Shown here: piece after piece, positions 6,789 to 16,062 of the stretch
How the letters are laid out: each line of letters begins with the position of its first letter
Numbering within the stretch: the stretch's first letter is position 1
NCBI RefSeq assembly: GCF_000316115.1
Contig: NZ_JH993797.1
Span: 2,032,486 to 2,096,485 of the forward strand
From: Leptolyngbya sp. PCC 7375
GTDB taxonomy: Bacteria > Cyanobacteriota > Cyanobacteriia > Phormidesmidales > Phormidesmidaceae
Direction of reading: 5' to 3'
Length of the DNA stretch: 64,000 nucleotides
Program-made: the position numbers and the translations under genes
Notes under the pieces: generated by a model
Database searches by the model: none
What the model saw: the letters and a program-made list of their open reading frames with translations, nothing else
Told to the model about the DNA's origin: nothing

Positions 6789-9700
6789 CTAATTCAAAGG
6801 CGCATTAAACACAGCATTTGCCAAAGTATCCAGCAACAGCTGTTCACGATAGGGCTTCGAGAAATAAGCATTGGCCCCCAGCTTCATCGCCAACTGACGG
6901 TGTTTATCACCGGTACGCGACGTCAGCATTGTAATTGGAATATGGGAACAACGCTTATGGGACCGCAGTTTAGCCAAGAAGCCATATCCATCTAAACGCG
7001 GCATTTCAATATCACACACAATCGCATTGATATCTAAGCCAGCATTGAGTTTTTCCAGCGCATCTAGGCCATCCTTAGCCTGAGTCACTCGATACCCTTG
7101 CTTTTCCAACGTAAGGGCCAGCAACCGTCGCACATTGACCGAATCATCCACCACCATGATTGTCGGTTGTTTAGACACACTAGCAGCTACATCAGGTTGC
7201 AGGTCACTCAGCTTGCCACTGAGTAGAGGATTACCATATAGAACTGACGCTTCTTTGATATTGGACCCTTCACAACTCAACACCCAACGGAGAAATTCTG
7301 GCGCATTGAGCAAAGGCACAACTTGTCCATCACCCAAAATAGTGCAGTTGTTAAATCCTGTAGGCATAGGAACATTCCCTTCCACCCGACGCAGCGCCGC
7401 CTCTTGATCGCCCCATGAGCGGTCAATTTGTAAGCCAAATAGTTGATCGTTATATCGGAAGACCAAAACTGTCGGCACCGTCACGTTAGCGCTCATTTCC
7501 AAACTTTCAATATGCCGAGCACAGTTAAATGCTAACCACTTAGCCATGCGGATCAATCGGACTGGCTCACCATTACGGGTGAACATTTCACGCCCACCAT
7601 CGTCGTAAATTTCGTCGTCTGCAACCTCTGTGATTTCCTGAAGATTATCGGTCGGAATAGCCATGGGGAGACGATTACTCTCGGCCAGCAACACCCGAGT
7701 AACAGAAAGCGTATAAGGCACCGAAATGGTAAACGTCGATCCCTGCCCTGCTTTGGTCGCTACGCTAATATCACCACGAATCTCTTCAAGATTGTTGCGA
7801 ACCACATCCATACCGACACCACGGCCGGATAGCGTAGTCACTTGACTAGCCGTACTAAACCCAGGCTCAAAAATTAGTGACAACAGGTCAGTTTCGCTTG
7901 CGGTAGCCAATAGGGATTCATCTAATCCCATATCTTTCGCACGAGCACGAATTTTCTCTAAGGGAATACCGCGACCATCATCCTGAATTGTGATCACCGT
8001 CCGGCTACTACGCTGTAGGGCACTAATGGTAATGGTGCCCTGCTCTGGTTTACCTACCGCTAGGCGTTCTGCCGGAGCCTCAATACCATGGTCAAAGGCA
8101 TTACGCAGAATGTGCATTAAGGGATCGTTTAAGGACTCTAAAATATTGCGATCAACTAAAGTTTTATCGCCTTCAACCTTGAGTTCCACAGGCTTACTAA
8201 ACTCTAGCGACAGCTCACGTAAGGCCCGTGGAAAGCGATTGGTAATGTCTGATAAAGGCCGCATGCGCAGCTGATTGAGATTACGCTGTAGCTGACGAGT
8301 AGTACGCTGTAAATTTCGTGATGATTGCTCGGCTGTATCAACACTAATTTCAATATCGTCAGCAACTTCTCGCAACCTGACAGCGGTTTCCATCATGTCG
8401 CGGAAGGGCAGATGTCGCTCATCATAGCGATCCATCTCTAGGGCATCAAACCCAGAGGTTGTAACGCCATTACCCCCCCCTTGATTCAAGGCCAGGGCAA
8501 CAGAACCATTATTACCAGCAGCTGGTAGCATCAGTGGATTATTGCTGGCTGTTTTATCGTAGACATCGCGCAGATCCTCTTCCGATTCTTCTAAGGAACG
8601 CAACCGCTCGTGCAACAGTTTCACCAACGTCCTCAGACGTTTTACTTCACTGTCAAGTCGATGACGCTCAATTGTTAAATCACCGAAGTAATCATTGAGT
8701 TCATTCAGCTGTCGCACCGAAACCCTTACAGTCGTATCCTGCTGTGCATCCGGAGCGACCTTAGACTCATTACTGGACTTGCTAGAAAACCGAAATTCTG
8801 CAGCCTGCGATGCAGCAGCCTGCGATGCAGACTGCGATGCTGCAGACTCTTTCTCGACAGACGGTGAACCAGATTCCACAAACGGCCTGACTGGTTGAAC
8901 AGCGTCTCCTGATAATTCGGACTCTCCCGCTGGAGCTGCTGCTTCAGGTTGAATAGGTACTGTTGGCTGAAGCTCTTCAGTAAATAGAAATTCTGTAGGT
9001 TGCGAGTTATCTGTTGCGGATTGCGCAAAAATATCCTGGTCAACGGGTGCATTTTCCGCCTGAGCCAAAATAGTGGCCCAATCATCCTCTACTCCCTGAC
9101 CATCATTGAGCATGGGATCGTCCATTGCCAACGGATCGCTGACGTTTAGATCGACATCACTAAAGATATCTGAGGTACCTGTCACTACAGGCACTTCAAA
9201 ACTCAATCCCGACAGAGCAACGGGCAACTGCTCCACTTGACCATCTAAGATGCAAGTCTGAGACTGTCGCCAGGCCGTGAGAGCGGCTTGAGCCACTTCC
9301 ATAACTTGGTCATCACTCGCCATCTTAATAGCCTGTCCAACTGACATACACAGCTCACAAAAAGCAGAGAGCTGTAGCATCTCGCCTAAGCCGCCCAGTT
9401 CCTGAGCCAGGATGTCTACCTCTTCACGCAGCCGAGGCGTTTGACTAGAAATAGCCGCTTCTAATCGATTCAGACAGCCTTCAACCTCAGTGCTAAACAG
9501 AACCGGAATAATATCCTGATTTTCATCTGAAGACAATAAAATACTCTCGTCTTCAGGATCAGCTTCTCCTAGAATCTCATAAAGCTGCTCAAAAATAGGC
9601 ATGGCTGTACCGTTCAGCCATGTTTCGTCAGGTGGTTTCTGGTTGCGATCGCACTCAATGACTCGACGTAGAATATCCACCGCCGACAGTAGCAATCGTT

Positions 9701-9971
9701 CTAAATCATCATCAATCACTAAACCATCGCGCTGAAGTTTGAGGACCTTCAATGAGTCCTCAAGGCGATGGGCAAAGTCACTTAGCAGCACATACCCCAT
9801 CATGGCAGCCCCACCTTTAATCGAGTGGGATGAGCGCAATGCTGCGTCAATATCGTTACGCAGTACACCTTTCTGCGCTAAATCCAGCAGGGCTCCATCT
9901 AAAGTCTGTAGATACTCATCAGCTTCATCCAGGAACTGAAGCTTAATTTCAAGTTCTTTATCAACCGCCAT
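6789..9971 (-). CDS. pixL: Hybrid CheA-type histidine kinase with C-terminal receiver (PixL-like)
   Basis: This is the kinase of the chemosensory operon, 1060 residues. An N-terminal Hpt domain carries the phospho-accepting His49 (SSHSIKGG). A second Hpt-like helical block near 160-245 lacks the histidine. A low-complexity linker rich in Ala, Ser, Gln and Glu follows, then the dimerisation helices, the ATPase domain with N, G1 and G2 boxes (RNAFDHGIEAP, DDGRGIP, GRGVGMDVV), a CheW-like domain and a CheY-like receiver with Asp987 (CDIEMP). It should autophosphorylate under control of the receptor encoded just upstream and pass phosphate to the receiver and to the PixG/PixH proteins, steering type IV pilus movement. 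ATG 9971 has AGGTG nearby. Hybrid CheA with receiver is usual for cyanobacterial taxis loci. Confidence 0.9.
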   Translation of the reverse strand: MAVDKELEIKLQFLDEADEYLQTLDGALLDLAQKGVLRNDIDAALRSSHSIKGGAAMMGYVLLSDFAHRLEDSLKVLKLQRDGLVIDDDLERLLLSAVDILRRVIECDRNQKPPDETWLNGTAMPIFEQLYEILGEADPEDESILLSSDENQDIIPVLFSTEVEGCLNRLEAAISSQTPRLREEVDILAQELGGLGEMLQLSAFCELCMSVGQAIKMASDDQVMEVAQAALTAWRQSQTCILDGQVEQLPVALSGLSFEVPVVTGTSDIFSDVDLNVSDPLAMDDPMLNDGQGVEDDWATILAQAENAPVDQDIFAQSATDNSQPTEFLFTEELQPTVPIQPEAAAPAGESELSGDAVQPVRPFVESGSPSVEKESAASQSASQAAASQAAEFRFSSKSSNESKVAPDAQQDTTVRVSVRQLNELNDYFGDLTIERHRLDSEVKRLRTLVKLLHERLRSLEESEEDLRDVYDKTASNNPLMLPAAGNNGSVALALNQGGGNGVTTSGFDALEMDRYDERHLPFRDMMETAVRLREVADDIEISVDTAEQSSRNLQRTTRQLQRNLNQLRMRPLSDITNRFPRALRELSLEFSKPVELKVEGDKTLVDRNILESLNDPLMHILRNAFDHGIEAPAERLAVGKPEQGTITISALQRSSRTVITIQDDGRGIPLEKIRARAKDMGLDESLLATASETDLLSLIFEPGFSTASQVTTLSGRGVGMDVVRNNLEEIRGDISVATKAGQGSTFTISVPYTLSVTRVLLAESNRLPMAIPTDNLQEITEVADDEIYDDGGREMFTRNGEPVRLIRMAKWLAFNCARHIESLEMSANVTVPTVLVFRYNDQLFGLQIDRSWGDQEAALRRVEGNVPMPTGFNNCTILGDGQVVPLLNAPEFLRWVLSCEGSNIKEASVLYGNPLLSGKLSDLQPDVAASVSKQPTIMVVDDSVNVRRLLALTLEKQGYRVTQAKDGLDALEKLNAGLDINAIVCDIEMPRLDGYGFLAKLRSHKRCSHIPITMLTSRTGDKHRQLAMKLGANAYFSKPYREQLLLDTLANAVFNAPLN

Positions 9972-10054
9972 GACGCTGCACCTATTGGATACCTGCCTTA
10001 TGTGACTGCCTATCGAGCAAACTATTCGCTCTGCCTCTATTCAATAATGACCTG

Positions 10055-13000
10055 TTATTGCTCCTGAGATGCTCTTGAAGCCTCCTGATCATCCACCTTA
10101 AAGGCAGCCATAGAAAGTTCTAGCTCCTTAGCCACTGCAACCGTCTGTTGTAGCGCTTCCGATACAGTTTTGGAAGAAATCGATGTACGTTCAGACACCT
10201 GGGAAATTTCTTGCATTAGTGTGGACACATTGGCTGCTGTTTCTACCTGGGAAACGGTAGCCGCAGAAATTGTCTGCACTAGAGCATCAATTTGCTGAGA
10301 TACTTCCATCATACGCGCCAGGCTCTGCTTCGCCTCATCCACTCGACGAGTGCCTTCAACCACCTGAGAAGTACTGCTTTCAATAGCATCCACCACATCA
10401 GCAGTCTCCCTCTGGATACTGTCTACAATGCGCTCAATATCCTGAGTCGCAGCTGCAGAACGGGCTGCTAGTTCACCCACTTCTTCAGCAACAGCGGCAA
10501 AACCTTGACCTTCTTCACCAGCGCGGGCCGCCTCAATACCCGCATTAATAGCCAGCAAATTGGTCTGGGTAGCAATCTGGTTAATCAAGGAAACGACCTT
10601 AGAAATTTGCTGCGATGACTCACCCAATCGCTTCACCTTTTTAGCCGTTTCACCGACGGTTGTTCTCAGATCCAAAATATTCTGCACCGTCAGATCCATA
10701 GCTAATCCACCGTCTTCAGCAGTCTGGGAAGCTTCACGAGCCACAACAGCCGCTTGCTGGGCTCGATCAGCTGCTTGGGTAATGGCCATGGTCATATTTT
10801 CTACAGAATCAAGCGTTTGCGTTGTGCGATCTGCCTGCTGTAGGGCATCATCAGCCAACACCTGCATAGCCACCTCGTTAGCTCCCAAAGATGTATTCAC
10901 CTGCACCGCTGAAGTTTTAACCTGAGTCACAATTTGTCGCAGACTCTCAATAATGGCATTAAAGAAGTCAGCAACAGTACCAATCTCTCCAGCTGAAACA
11001 TCAGCACGAACCGTCAAATCACCACGAGCAGCGCCTTCAACATCGTCTAAGAGACCTAGTAATTCCATTTGAAGAGTCTCTTGACGCTGTCGCCGCTCTT
11101 CAGATAGCGCCTCTGCCTCTAACTGTGCTTGCTGTTTCTGATTGAACAGACTAACTTGTTCAACAGATAAACCTATCTGCAAAGCAGCCTGCTTCAAGAA
11201 GCTAATATCCAACTCACTCCAATCTCTGGGCCCTGAGCATTGGTGGGCGACCAACAAACCAATCAATTCTCCATTGTCCAAAATGGGGGCAACCAAATTG
11301 GCCTTAACTTTAAATGGCTTCAGTTGACCTAAATGACACTCAGTCAACCCGGCTTCAAAAATATTACTGGTTGCCTGTATACGACCGCGACGGTACTGAT
11401 CAACATAGCCAGACGCAAAACAGGGATCTTTAATATTCGTCCCCAACGCCGCAGGCCATCCCATGCCAACAGACTCAGAAATAATCTCACCACTCCAATC
11501 TTCGTTAAAACGATAAACGATCACTCGATCTGTTTCTATCGCCTTACGAACATCATTGACAGCAATGCTGTACAAGCGCTCTTCATCGATATTATTTTTG
11601 CGTAAGTCACTCGTCAAACTAGCTAGTTGATTAGCCCGTTGAGCCGCTCTTGCTTGGACACTCGCTTGATCCAGTAGAGTGCCTTCAGAACGCAGCACCG
11701 TATTCGTTAAGTCGTTAAAAGCCGTGGCTAGCTGACCAACTTCGTCCCTGGCAAAAACATCGGCTTTTGCCTGACGATCTCCCTCAGCAAACGCCTCGGT
11801 TGCACGCTGCAGACGCTTAATCGGACTAGCGATTGAACGCCCCAACAACTGAGCTAAAAAGATATCAGCTAAAATAGCCAATAATGCAATCAAAAATTGA
11901 ATCTGTAGACTTCTATTAATTAACTGCTGTAAACGTGCCTCTGAAGTACCACGGATTAAAATCCCAATTGGCTCACCGTTGATATCACTCAAGGTTTTTG
12001 CAGCCATAGCGTAGGCCTCACCATCGGTTTCCACCAGACGCTGGGAAATCGTTTCACCTTGGCGTTCTACCGCCTCTACTAACAGTTTCTGATCATAAAC
12101 TTCTTCACCAATTTCAATCTCAGTGGCCCCTTCATCTAAATCAGCCGAGGAAGCCAATTGAAAATCATCAGAGCCTTCACTCAAATAGATAGCGCCATAG
12201 CCAGTGCCAAATGCTTGGACAATACCTTCAACAATCGCTGTTTTACCACTAACAAGATCACCCGCAACCAATACCCCAACTAATTGGTCAGTCTGGTTTT
12301 GAGCAAACACAGGAGTTGCTACATATCGAATGAGCGCTTTATCTCCATCAGTTGTTAGTTCAACCCCCTGGCGTTGCAACTCACTCCGCTCAACCAAACC
12401 ATTGGCCTTAATCTGCTGGCGCTCAGACACAACACGGGAAACTAACCCATAAGGATCAAACTCTTCTCCAGTGCGATCAGTTTGGGCATTGGCAATGATT
12501 TTCCCATCTATGCCAATGAGCGTAGAATACTCAATATCGCGAGCCTCAACTTCTCCTTGTAAAATCTCTCGAACAACTGCGCGCTGATTAGCACTAATAT
12601 CAGAACTATTAGCTACCCCCTCAGCCAACGCCACAATGGCTGTGTTTTCGGATTGACCCCGGAAACCAAACCCCATTTGGTTGACTTTGATGTTGTATTG
12701 GATATCTGTGACCGCTAGTTCCGCTTCAGCTTGCTTTAATAACTGCTGACGGGCACCACTAATAATTAGGAGTGAGCCTGCCCCAACCAAGCCAATAACG
12801 GAGATAACCTCTGAGGAGATTAAACCAATTAGCTGCTTGCTGCTAACAGGTAAATCATAAAACCACTGCAGTAGAGCGCTACCACGGGAAATTTTAAGAT
12901 TCTCAGGGGCATACCGATCCTCTGCCGAAGGATATTTTACGCCTCGATAAGATAAAGTTTGTTGATCTTGCACATTTGCCATTGGTTCTGACACACCCTT

Positions 13001-13261
13001 AGACGAGTTTGAAGGAGACGTATTACGACGACTAACCGCCGCAATCTCTTCCAATTGGGCAGCTAGTTCTTGATTTGGATTGTGCTCACGAGCATTCTCC
13101 AGGCCATTATTATTTCCTTGAATATCGTCTACAGATTTCACTACAACACCATCCAATAACCGATCACGCTGAGAACTGTCTTCTTGGTTAGGGGTATTAT
13201 CCACTGCATCTACCTCAGAGTTAGACTCAGCATTTGAGTTCGTACCAACATCCATACCCAT
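10055..13261 (-). CDS. pixJ: Methyl-accepting chemotaxis photoreceptor with a putative DXCF cyanobacteriochrome GAF domain (PixJ-like)
   Basis: The 1068-residue receptor has a charged cytoplasmic N-terminus, a first membrane segment near 143-168, a periplasmic sensor region, a second segment near 452-474, a HAMP domain, a GAF domain (about 555-705), a second HAMP-like segment and the MCP signalling coiled coil, with the conserved tip near 905-930 (INAGIEAARAGEEGQGFA). The GAF domain has Cys614 in DPCF and Cys642 followed by His643. These match the second-cysteine and bilin-attachment motifs of DXCF cyanobacteriochromes, and their 28-residue spacing is what I recall for PixJ. That would make it a blue/green light sensor for phototaxis. 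Similar motifs occur in GAF domains of uncertain photoactivity, so bilin binding is an inference. ATG 13261 is preceded by AAGGA. Confidence 0.85.
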   Translation of the reverse strand: MGMDVGTNSNAESNSEVDAVDNTPNQEDSSQRDRLLDGVVVKSVDDIQGNNNGLENAREHNPNQELAAQLEEIAAVSRRNTSPSNSSKGVSEPMANVQDQQTLSYRGVKYPSAEDRYAPENLKISRGSALLQWFYDLPVSSKQLIGLISSEVISVIGLVGAGSLLIISGARQQLLKQAEAELAVTDIQYNIKVNQMGFGFRGQSENTAIVALAEGVANSSDISANQRAVVREILQGEVEARDIEYSTLIGIDGKIIANAQTDRTGEEFDPYGLVSRVVSERQQIKANGLVERSELQRQGVELTTDGDKALIRYVATPVFAQNQTDQLVGVLVAGDLVSGKTAIVEGIVQAFGTGYGAIYLSEGSDDFQLASSADLDEGATEIEIGEEVYDQKLLVEAVERQGETISQRLVETDGEAYAMAAKTLSDINGEPIGILIRGTSEARLQQLINRSLQIQFLIALLAILADIFLAQLLGRSIASPIKRLQRATEAFAEGDRQAKADVFARDEVGQLATAFNDLTNTVLRSEGTLLDQASVQARAAQRANQLASLTSDLRKNNIDEERLYSIAVNDVRKAIETDRVIVYRFNEDWSGEIISESVGMGWPAALGTNIKDPCFASGYVDQYRRGRIQATSNIFEAGLTECHLGQLKPFKVKANLVAPILDNGELIGLLVAHQCSGPRDWSELDISFLKQAALQIGLSVEQVSLFNQKQQAQLEAEALSEERRQRQETLQMELLGLLDDVEGAARGDLTVRADVSAGEIGTVADFFNAIIESLRQIVTQVKTSAVQVNTSLGANEVAMQVLADDALQQADRTTQTLDSVENMTMAITQAADRAQQAAVVAREASQTAEDGGLAMDLTVQNILDLRTTVGETAKKVKRLGESSQQISKVVSLINQIATQTNLLAINAGIEAARAGEEGQGFAAVAEEVGELAARSAAATQDIERIVDSIQRETADVVDAIESSTSQVVEGTRRVDEAKQSLARMMEVSQQIDALVQTISAATVSQVETAANVSTLMQEISQVSERTSISSKTVSEALQQTVAVAKELELSMAAFKVDDQEASRASQEQ

Positions 13262-13368
13262 AAGAAGTTTCCTTTAGATAGCGTTTCAATAACAATTCGC
13301 AAATGACTCAGAGTAGATAACGATAGAAATCAGCAAAAGATAATAACAACCTTAATCAAGGGAAGAAC

Positions 13369-13887
13369 CTAGGGTGCCTGTAGCACTGGAGACTGTAGCA
13401 GAGCTTCAACGTCTAATATAAAAATAGTTTCATCGTTGTGAGTAACACAGCCTGTGAGGTACGGCAAAATAATACTGCTCACATTATTTGGGGGGGGATG
13501 AATAGCTTCCGGTGGAAAGCTGACCATACCGTCAATAGCTTCAACCTGTAGCGCTAGGGGTGTTGACTGTCCTTGAACTACAATTAAGCTATATTGCTGA
13601 CTGTGGTGATCGGGCACTGGCAACCCCAGCAGGCGCACTAAATTAGCAACCCAAAATACACGGCCACGGCGATTAGTTAACCCTAAGAGGGCTGCGGGCA
13701 TATTGGGCATTGCCATCACTCGTCGTGTGGGTAACACGACCGCTTCCTGAACAGCCCGGGCAGGAAACATGGCTACAACATTAGGAGCCAACTGGAACTT
13801 TAAGAATGACTTTGCCAGTACAGGCCTGTCTTTTTTCAGAGATAAAGCAGACAAAATAGTGACCTCACAAACGATATGCGATCGCAC
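13369..13887 (-). CDS. pixI: CheW-like adaptor protein (PixI-like)
   Basis: CheW-type proteins couple receptor arrays to the CheA kinase. The 172-residue product has the CheW fold pattern, with FLKFQLAPNVVAMFPARAVQEAV at the first strands, LLGLTNRRGRVFWVANL, and YSLIVVQ...PLALQVEAIDG. The start is read as GTG at 13887 inside a HIP1 site (GTGCGATCGCA), 10 bp after the stop of the preceding pixH; a later start cannot be excluded because the CheW domain proper begins near residue 25. Its place between the receiver gene and the receptor gene matches the pixGHIJL order. Confidence 0.85.
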   Translation of the reverse strand: MRSHIVCEVTILSALSLKKDRPVLAKSFLKFQLAPNVVAMFPARAVQEAVVLPTRRVMAMPNMPAALLGLTNRRGRVFWVANLVRLLGLPVPDHHSQQYSLIVVQGQSTPLALQVEAIDGMVSFPPEAIHPPPNNVSSIILPYLTGCVTHNDETIFILDVEALLQSPVLQAP

Positions 13888-13897
13888 ACTAAGAAAA

Positions 13898-14272
13898 TTA
13901 CAATACTGATTTAATTACCTTCAGTAATTCCTCTCGCTCAAAGGGTTTAGTGATATAGGCATCTGCCCCCTGTCGCATACCCCACAGGCGATCAATTGCC
14001 TGATCCTTAGATGAACAAATGATCACCGGAACCTTCTCTGTTTCAGGCGCACGCTTTAAGCTTCGACACAGCTCAAATCCACTCATTCCAGGCATCACTA
14101 CATCCGTAACAATGACGCTCGGCTGACTAGAAATAGCCTTATCTAACCCCTCTTGCGCTGTCACAGCATGGATGACACTGTAGCCTTCTTCCTGTAAATA
14201 ATGGCTAATTAATTCTCGTTCCGAGGGTGTATCCTCAACGATTAGCACTGTAGCCGTTTTAATTACCGTCAT
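13898..14272 (-). CDS. pixH: CheY-like response regulator (PixH-like)
   Basis: This single receiver domain protein has the acidic pocket (VEDTPSE), the phospho-accepting Asp in VTDVVMPGMSG, the switch Ser/Thr region (VIICSSK) and the Lys of ITKPFERE. In pix systems PixH works opposite PixG on pilus extension and retraction. I place the start at ATG 14272, giving about 124 residues as usual for single receivers; a TTG at 14305 would add eleven residues. The gene lies 104 bp after pixG and 10 bp before pixI on the same strand. Confidence 0.87.
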   Translation of the reverse strand: MTVIKTATVLIVEDTPSERELISHYLQEEGYSVIHAVTAQEGLDKAISSQPSVIVTDVVMPGMSGFELCRSLKRAPETEKVPVIICSSKDQAIDRLWGMRQGADAYITKPFEREELLKVIKSVL

Positions 14273-14376
14273 AGTCTGTCTGTCATCCCCAAAATGTGTG
14301 GCCAACCGCCCTCAGTGTTCATAATAGTAACTATCACAAAATCTGAAACATTGAAGTAGATGAGCAATTTAGCTCA

Positions 14377-15495
14377 CTACTGTCTCGGCCCCACGGCCGG
14401 TAAATGCATAAATACCATTTTCAAGAGCTCTGACTGACTAAATGGCTTAGTCAAATAACCAGAAGACCTTACCAACTTGGCTTTCGCACGATCAATAAAG
14501 CCCGTATTACCCGTCACCATGACAATAGGCGTATTTCTAAAGCTTGGATGCCTGCGTAACAAAGAGCATAGTTCATAGCCATCCAAATTAGGCATGGTTA
14601 CATCCAACAGAATCAGATCTGGACGACAGCGCATAACCTGCATCAACGCCTTGACCGGGTCACTAATAGAGACAACGTTCAGACTTCTATCATTCAAGAA
14701 TTCTTGAATAGCATTCAAAACAGTTGGACTATCATCAATACAGGCAATTGTGTAAACAGCCCTGCGAGCATCAGAAGATGCTGACATGTTAGCGCCTCCA
14801 TCTCGAGCCTGAGGATTAACAACAGCGGCCCCAGCTTGTGCAGTGGATTCAGAATCCACCAGCTTATTATTAACAGCAGCAGGTGAAACAGACGGCACAG
14901 AGGCAGCCATCGACTGTACAGAAACCACTGGCGCTCCAGCTGCCACCGCTGAGGGGGATGATAGTAAGCTCTGCCGCCGATTTCGTTGACAGATTTCAAC
15001 AATAGGGCGTAAATCTAACTGACAGAGAACCGGATACTCACCAATATCCTCTAAACCAAGTAAATCATAACTACCTTCCTGCACACCCAAAAAGGACTCA
15101 ATTACCTCAATCGCCATGGCGCGTATCAAACCACTCGCTTGTTCCGGCGTTAGATGAGATTGCTCTACCAACCAACTAATCGCCTGATAGTCTGGCGTTA
15201 GAGGAGCCTGCTTAGGTGACTGCTCAAACATCAACCGTAGTTGAACTCGCACAGCACCGACTAGAGTAGAAATTTCACTACTCAAGTCCTGAAGGTGACG
15301 ATCTAAGCGATCAAAGGGCGCATCAGTATCCGTAGCAAAATTAAGCTTGCCTTGGTTAAGAAAAAGCGACCATGAGTTAGTCCCCGAGTACAACTTGAAG
15401 TGACCACTCACCTGCCGACTGATCAACTGAGCCAAAAAGCTTAGAGGATGTAACTTCTGGGTTGCACCATAACCCACAATCGAACGACTGTTCAT
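14377..15495 (-). CDS. pixG: PatA-family response regulator (PATAN domain plus receiver, PixG-like)
   Basis: The first gene of the operon encodes an N-terminal PATAN (DUF4388-like) domain, beginning LHPLSFLAQLISRQVSGHFKL, an alpha-helical middle region, a Ser/Ala/Val-rich linker (about residues 195-250), and a C-terminal receiver with CIDDSPT, the phospho-Asp in LLDVTMPNLDG and the conserved lysine in LTKPFSQSE. PATAN regulators such as PixG and PatA set the direction of type IV pilus-driven movement. I prefer ATG 15495 over TTG 15528, since the extra eleven residues look unlike the family. The upstream 534-bp gap should carry the operon promoter. Confidence 0.87.
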   Translation of the reverse strand: MNSRSIVGYGATQKLHPLSFLAQLISRQVSGHFKLYSGTNSWSLFLNQGKLNFATDTDAPFDRLDRHLQDLSSEISTLVGAVRVQLRLMFEQSPKQAPLTPDYQAISWLVEQSHLTPEQASGLIRAMAIEVIESFLGVQEGSYDLLGLEDIGEYPVLCQLDLRPIVEICQRNRRQSLLSSPSAVAAGAPVVSVQSMAASVPSVSPAAVNNKLVDSESTAQAGAAVVNPQARDGGANMSASSDARRAVYTIACIDDSPTVLNAIQEFLNDRSLNVVSISDPVKALMQVMRCRPDLILLDVTMPNLDGYELCSLLRRHPSFRNTPIVMVTGNTGFIDRAKAKLVRSSGYLTKPFSQSELLKMVFMHLPAVGPRQ

Positions 15496-15528
15496 AACTG
15501 AATGTTTAACGATACAGCAAAAAGCCAA

Positions 15529-16062
15529 AACCCTTTAGGGCTAAATTAGACCAAAGCAATGGGTAGTACACCTATTACACACGGCCACGAATAGATATAT
15601 ACATTTTCGACTCAATAACCATACAAATGGTTTCTTTCCTATGGAAATAGATGTATGCGGCAATAGAAATAAATTTATGCGACAACTTCACTATGAAGAA
15701 ATTCCACTATTTGCTCCCTAGTCCGGACCATCTATTTGGAAGAACCCTGTTTCAAGGTCACATTTATCAAAATTTTAATCACCCTGCAATAAGTCACTAT
15801 ATCCCCCTTAGCTTAGGAACATATAGCACTGTGAGTTTGTACATTTAGTTTGAGAATACCAGTAAAATTACGTACGCCCAAACAAAGTGTTCATAAAAGA
15901 GGTAACAGAAAAAGGAACTACAGTAATAATTCCCTATACCCAGGATCACAGGACATTACCAGGCTACGTACACCATTAAAATGACGAAATAATAATGAAA
16001 ATCGCAGTTGCGAACTAGAACAAATGAGCTTTAGAAACCCATCACACGAGCAGTGATCATTA
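15529..16062. other. Intergenic region, likely promoter of the pix-type operon
   Basis: The gap separates the end of bcsA from the first chemotaxis gene, both on the minus strand, and is AT-rich. Two small inverted repeats sit side by side about 110-120 bp before pixG: AACCAT-ACAA-ATGGTT at 15617-15632 and TTTCC-TAT-GGAAA at 15635-15647. They could be regulator sites, but no known consensus is matched. Short open frames here have no supporting evidence. Confidence 0.4.

Noticed and set aside
8795..8855. Short tandem DNA repeats (GCAGCCTGCGAT-like)
   Set aside because: They encode an Ala-Ser-Gln linker inside the CheA-type kinase and need no separate explanation.
15651..15848. 65-codon plus-strand frame in the pix promoter region
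   Set aside because: No ribosome site, odd composition and no recognisable motif; it lies in an AT-rich promoter gap.
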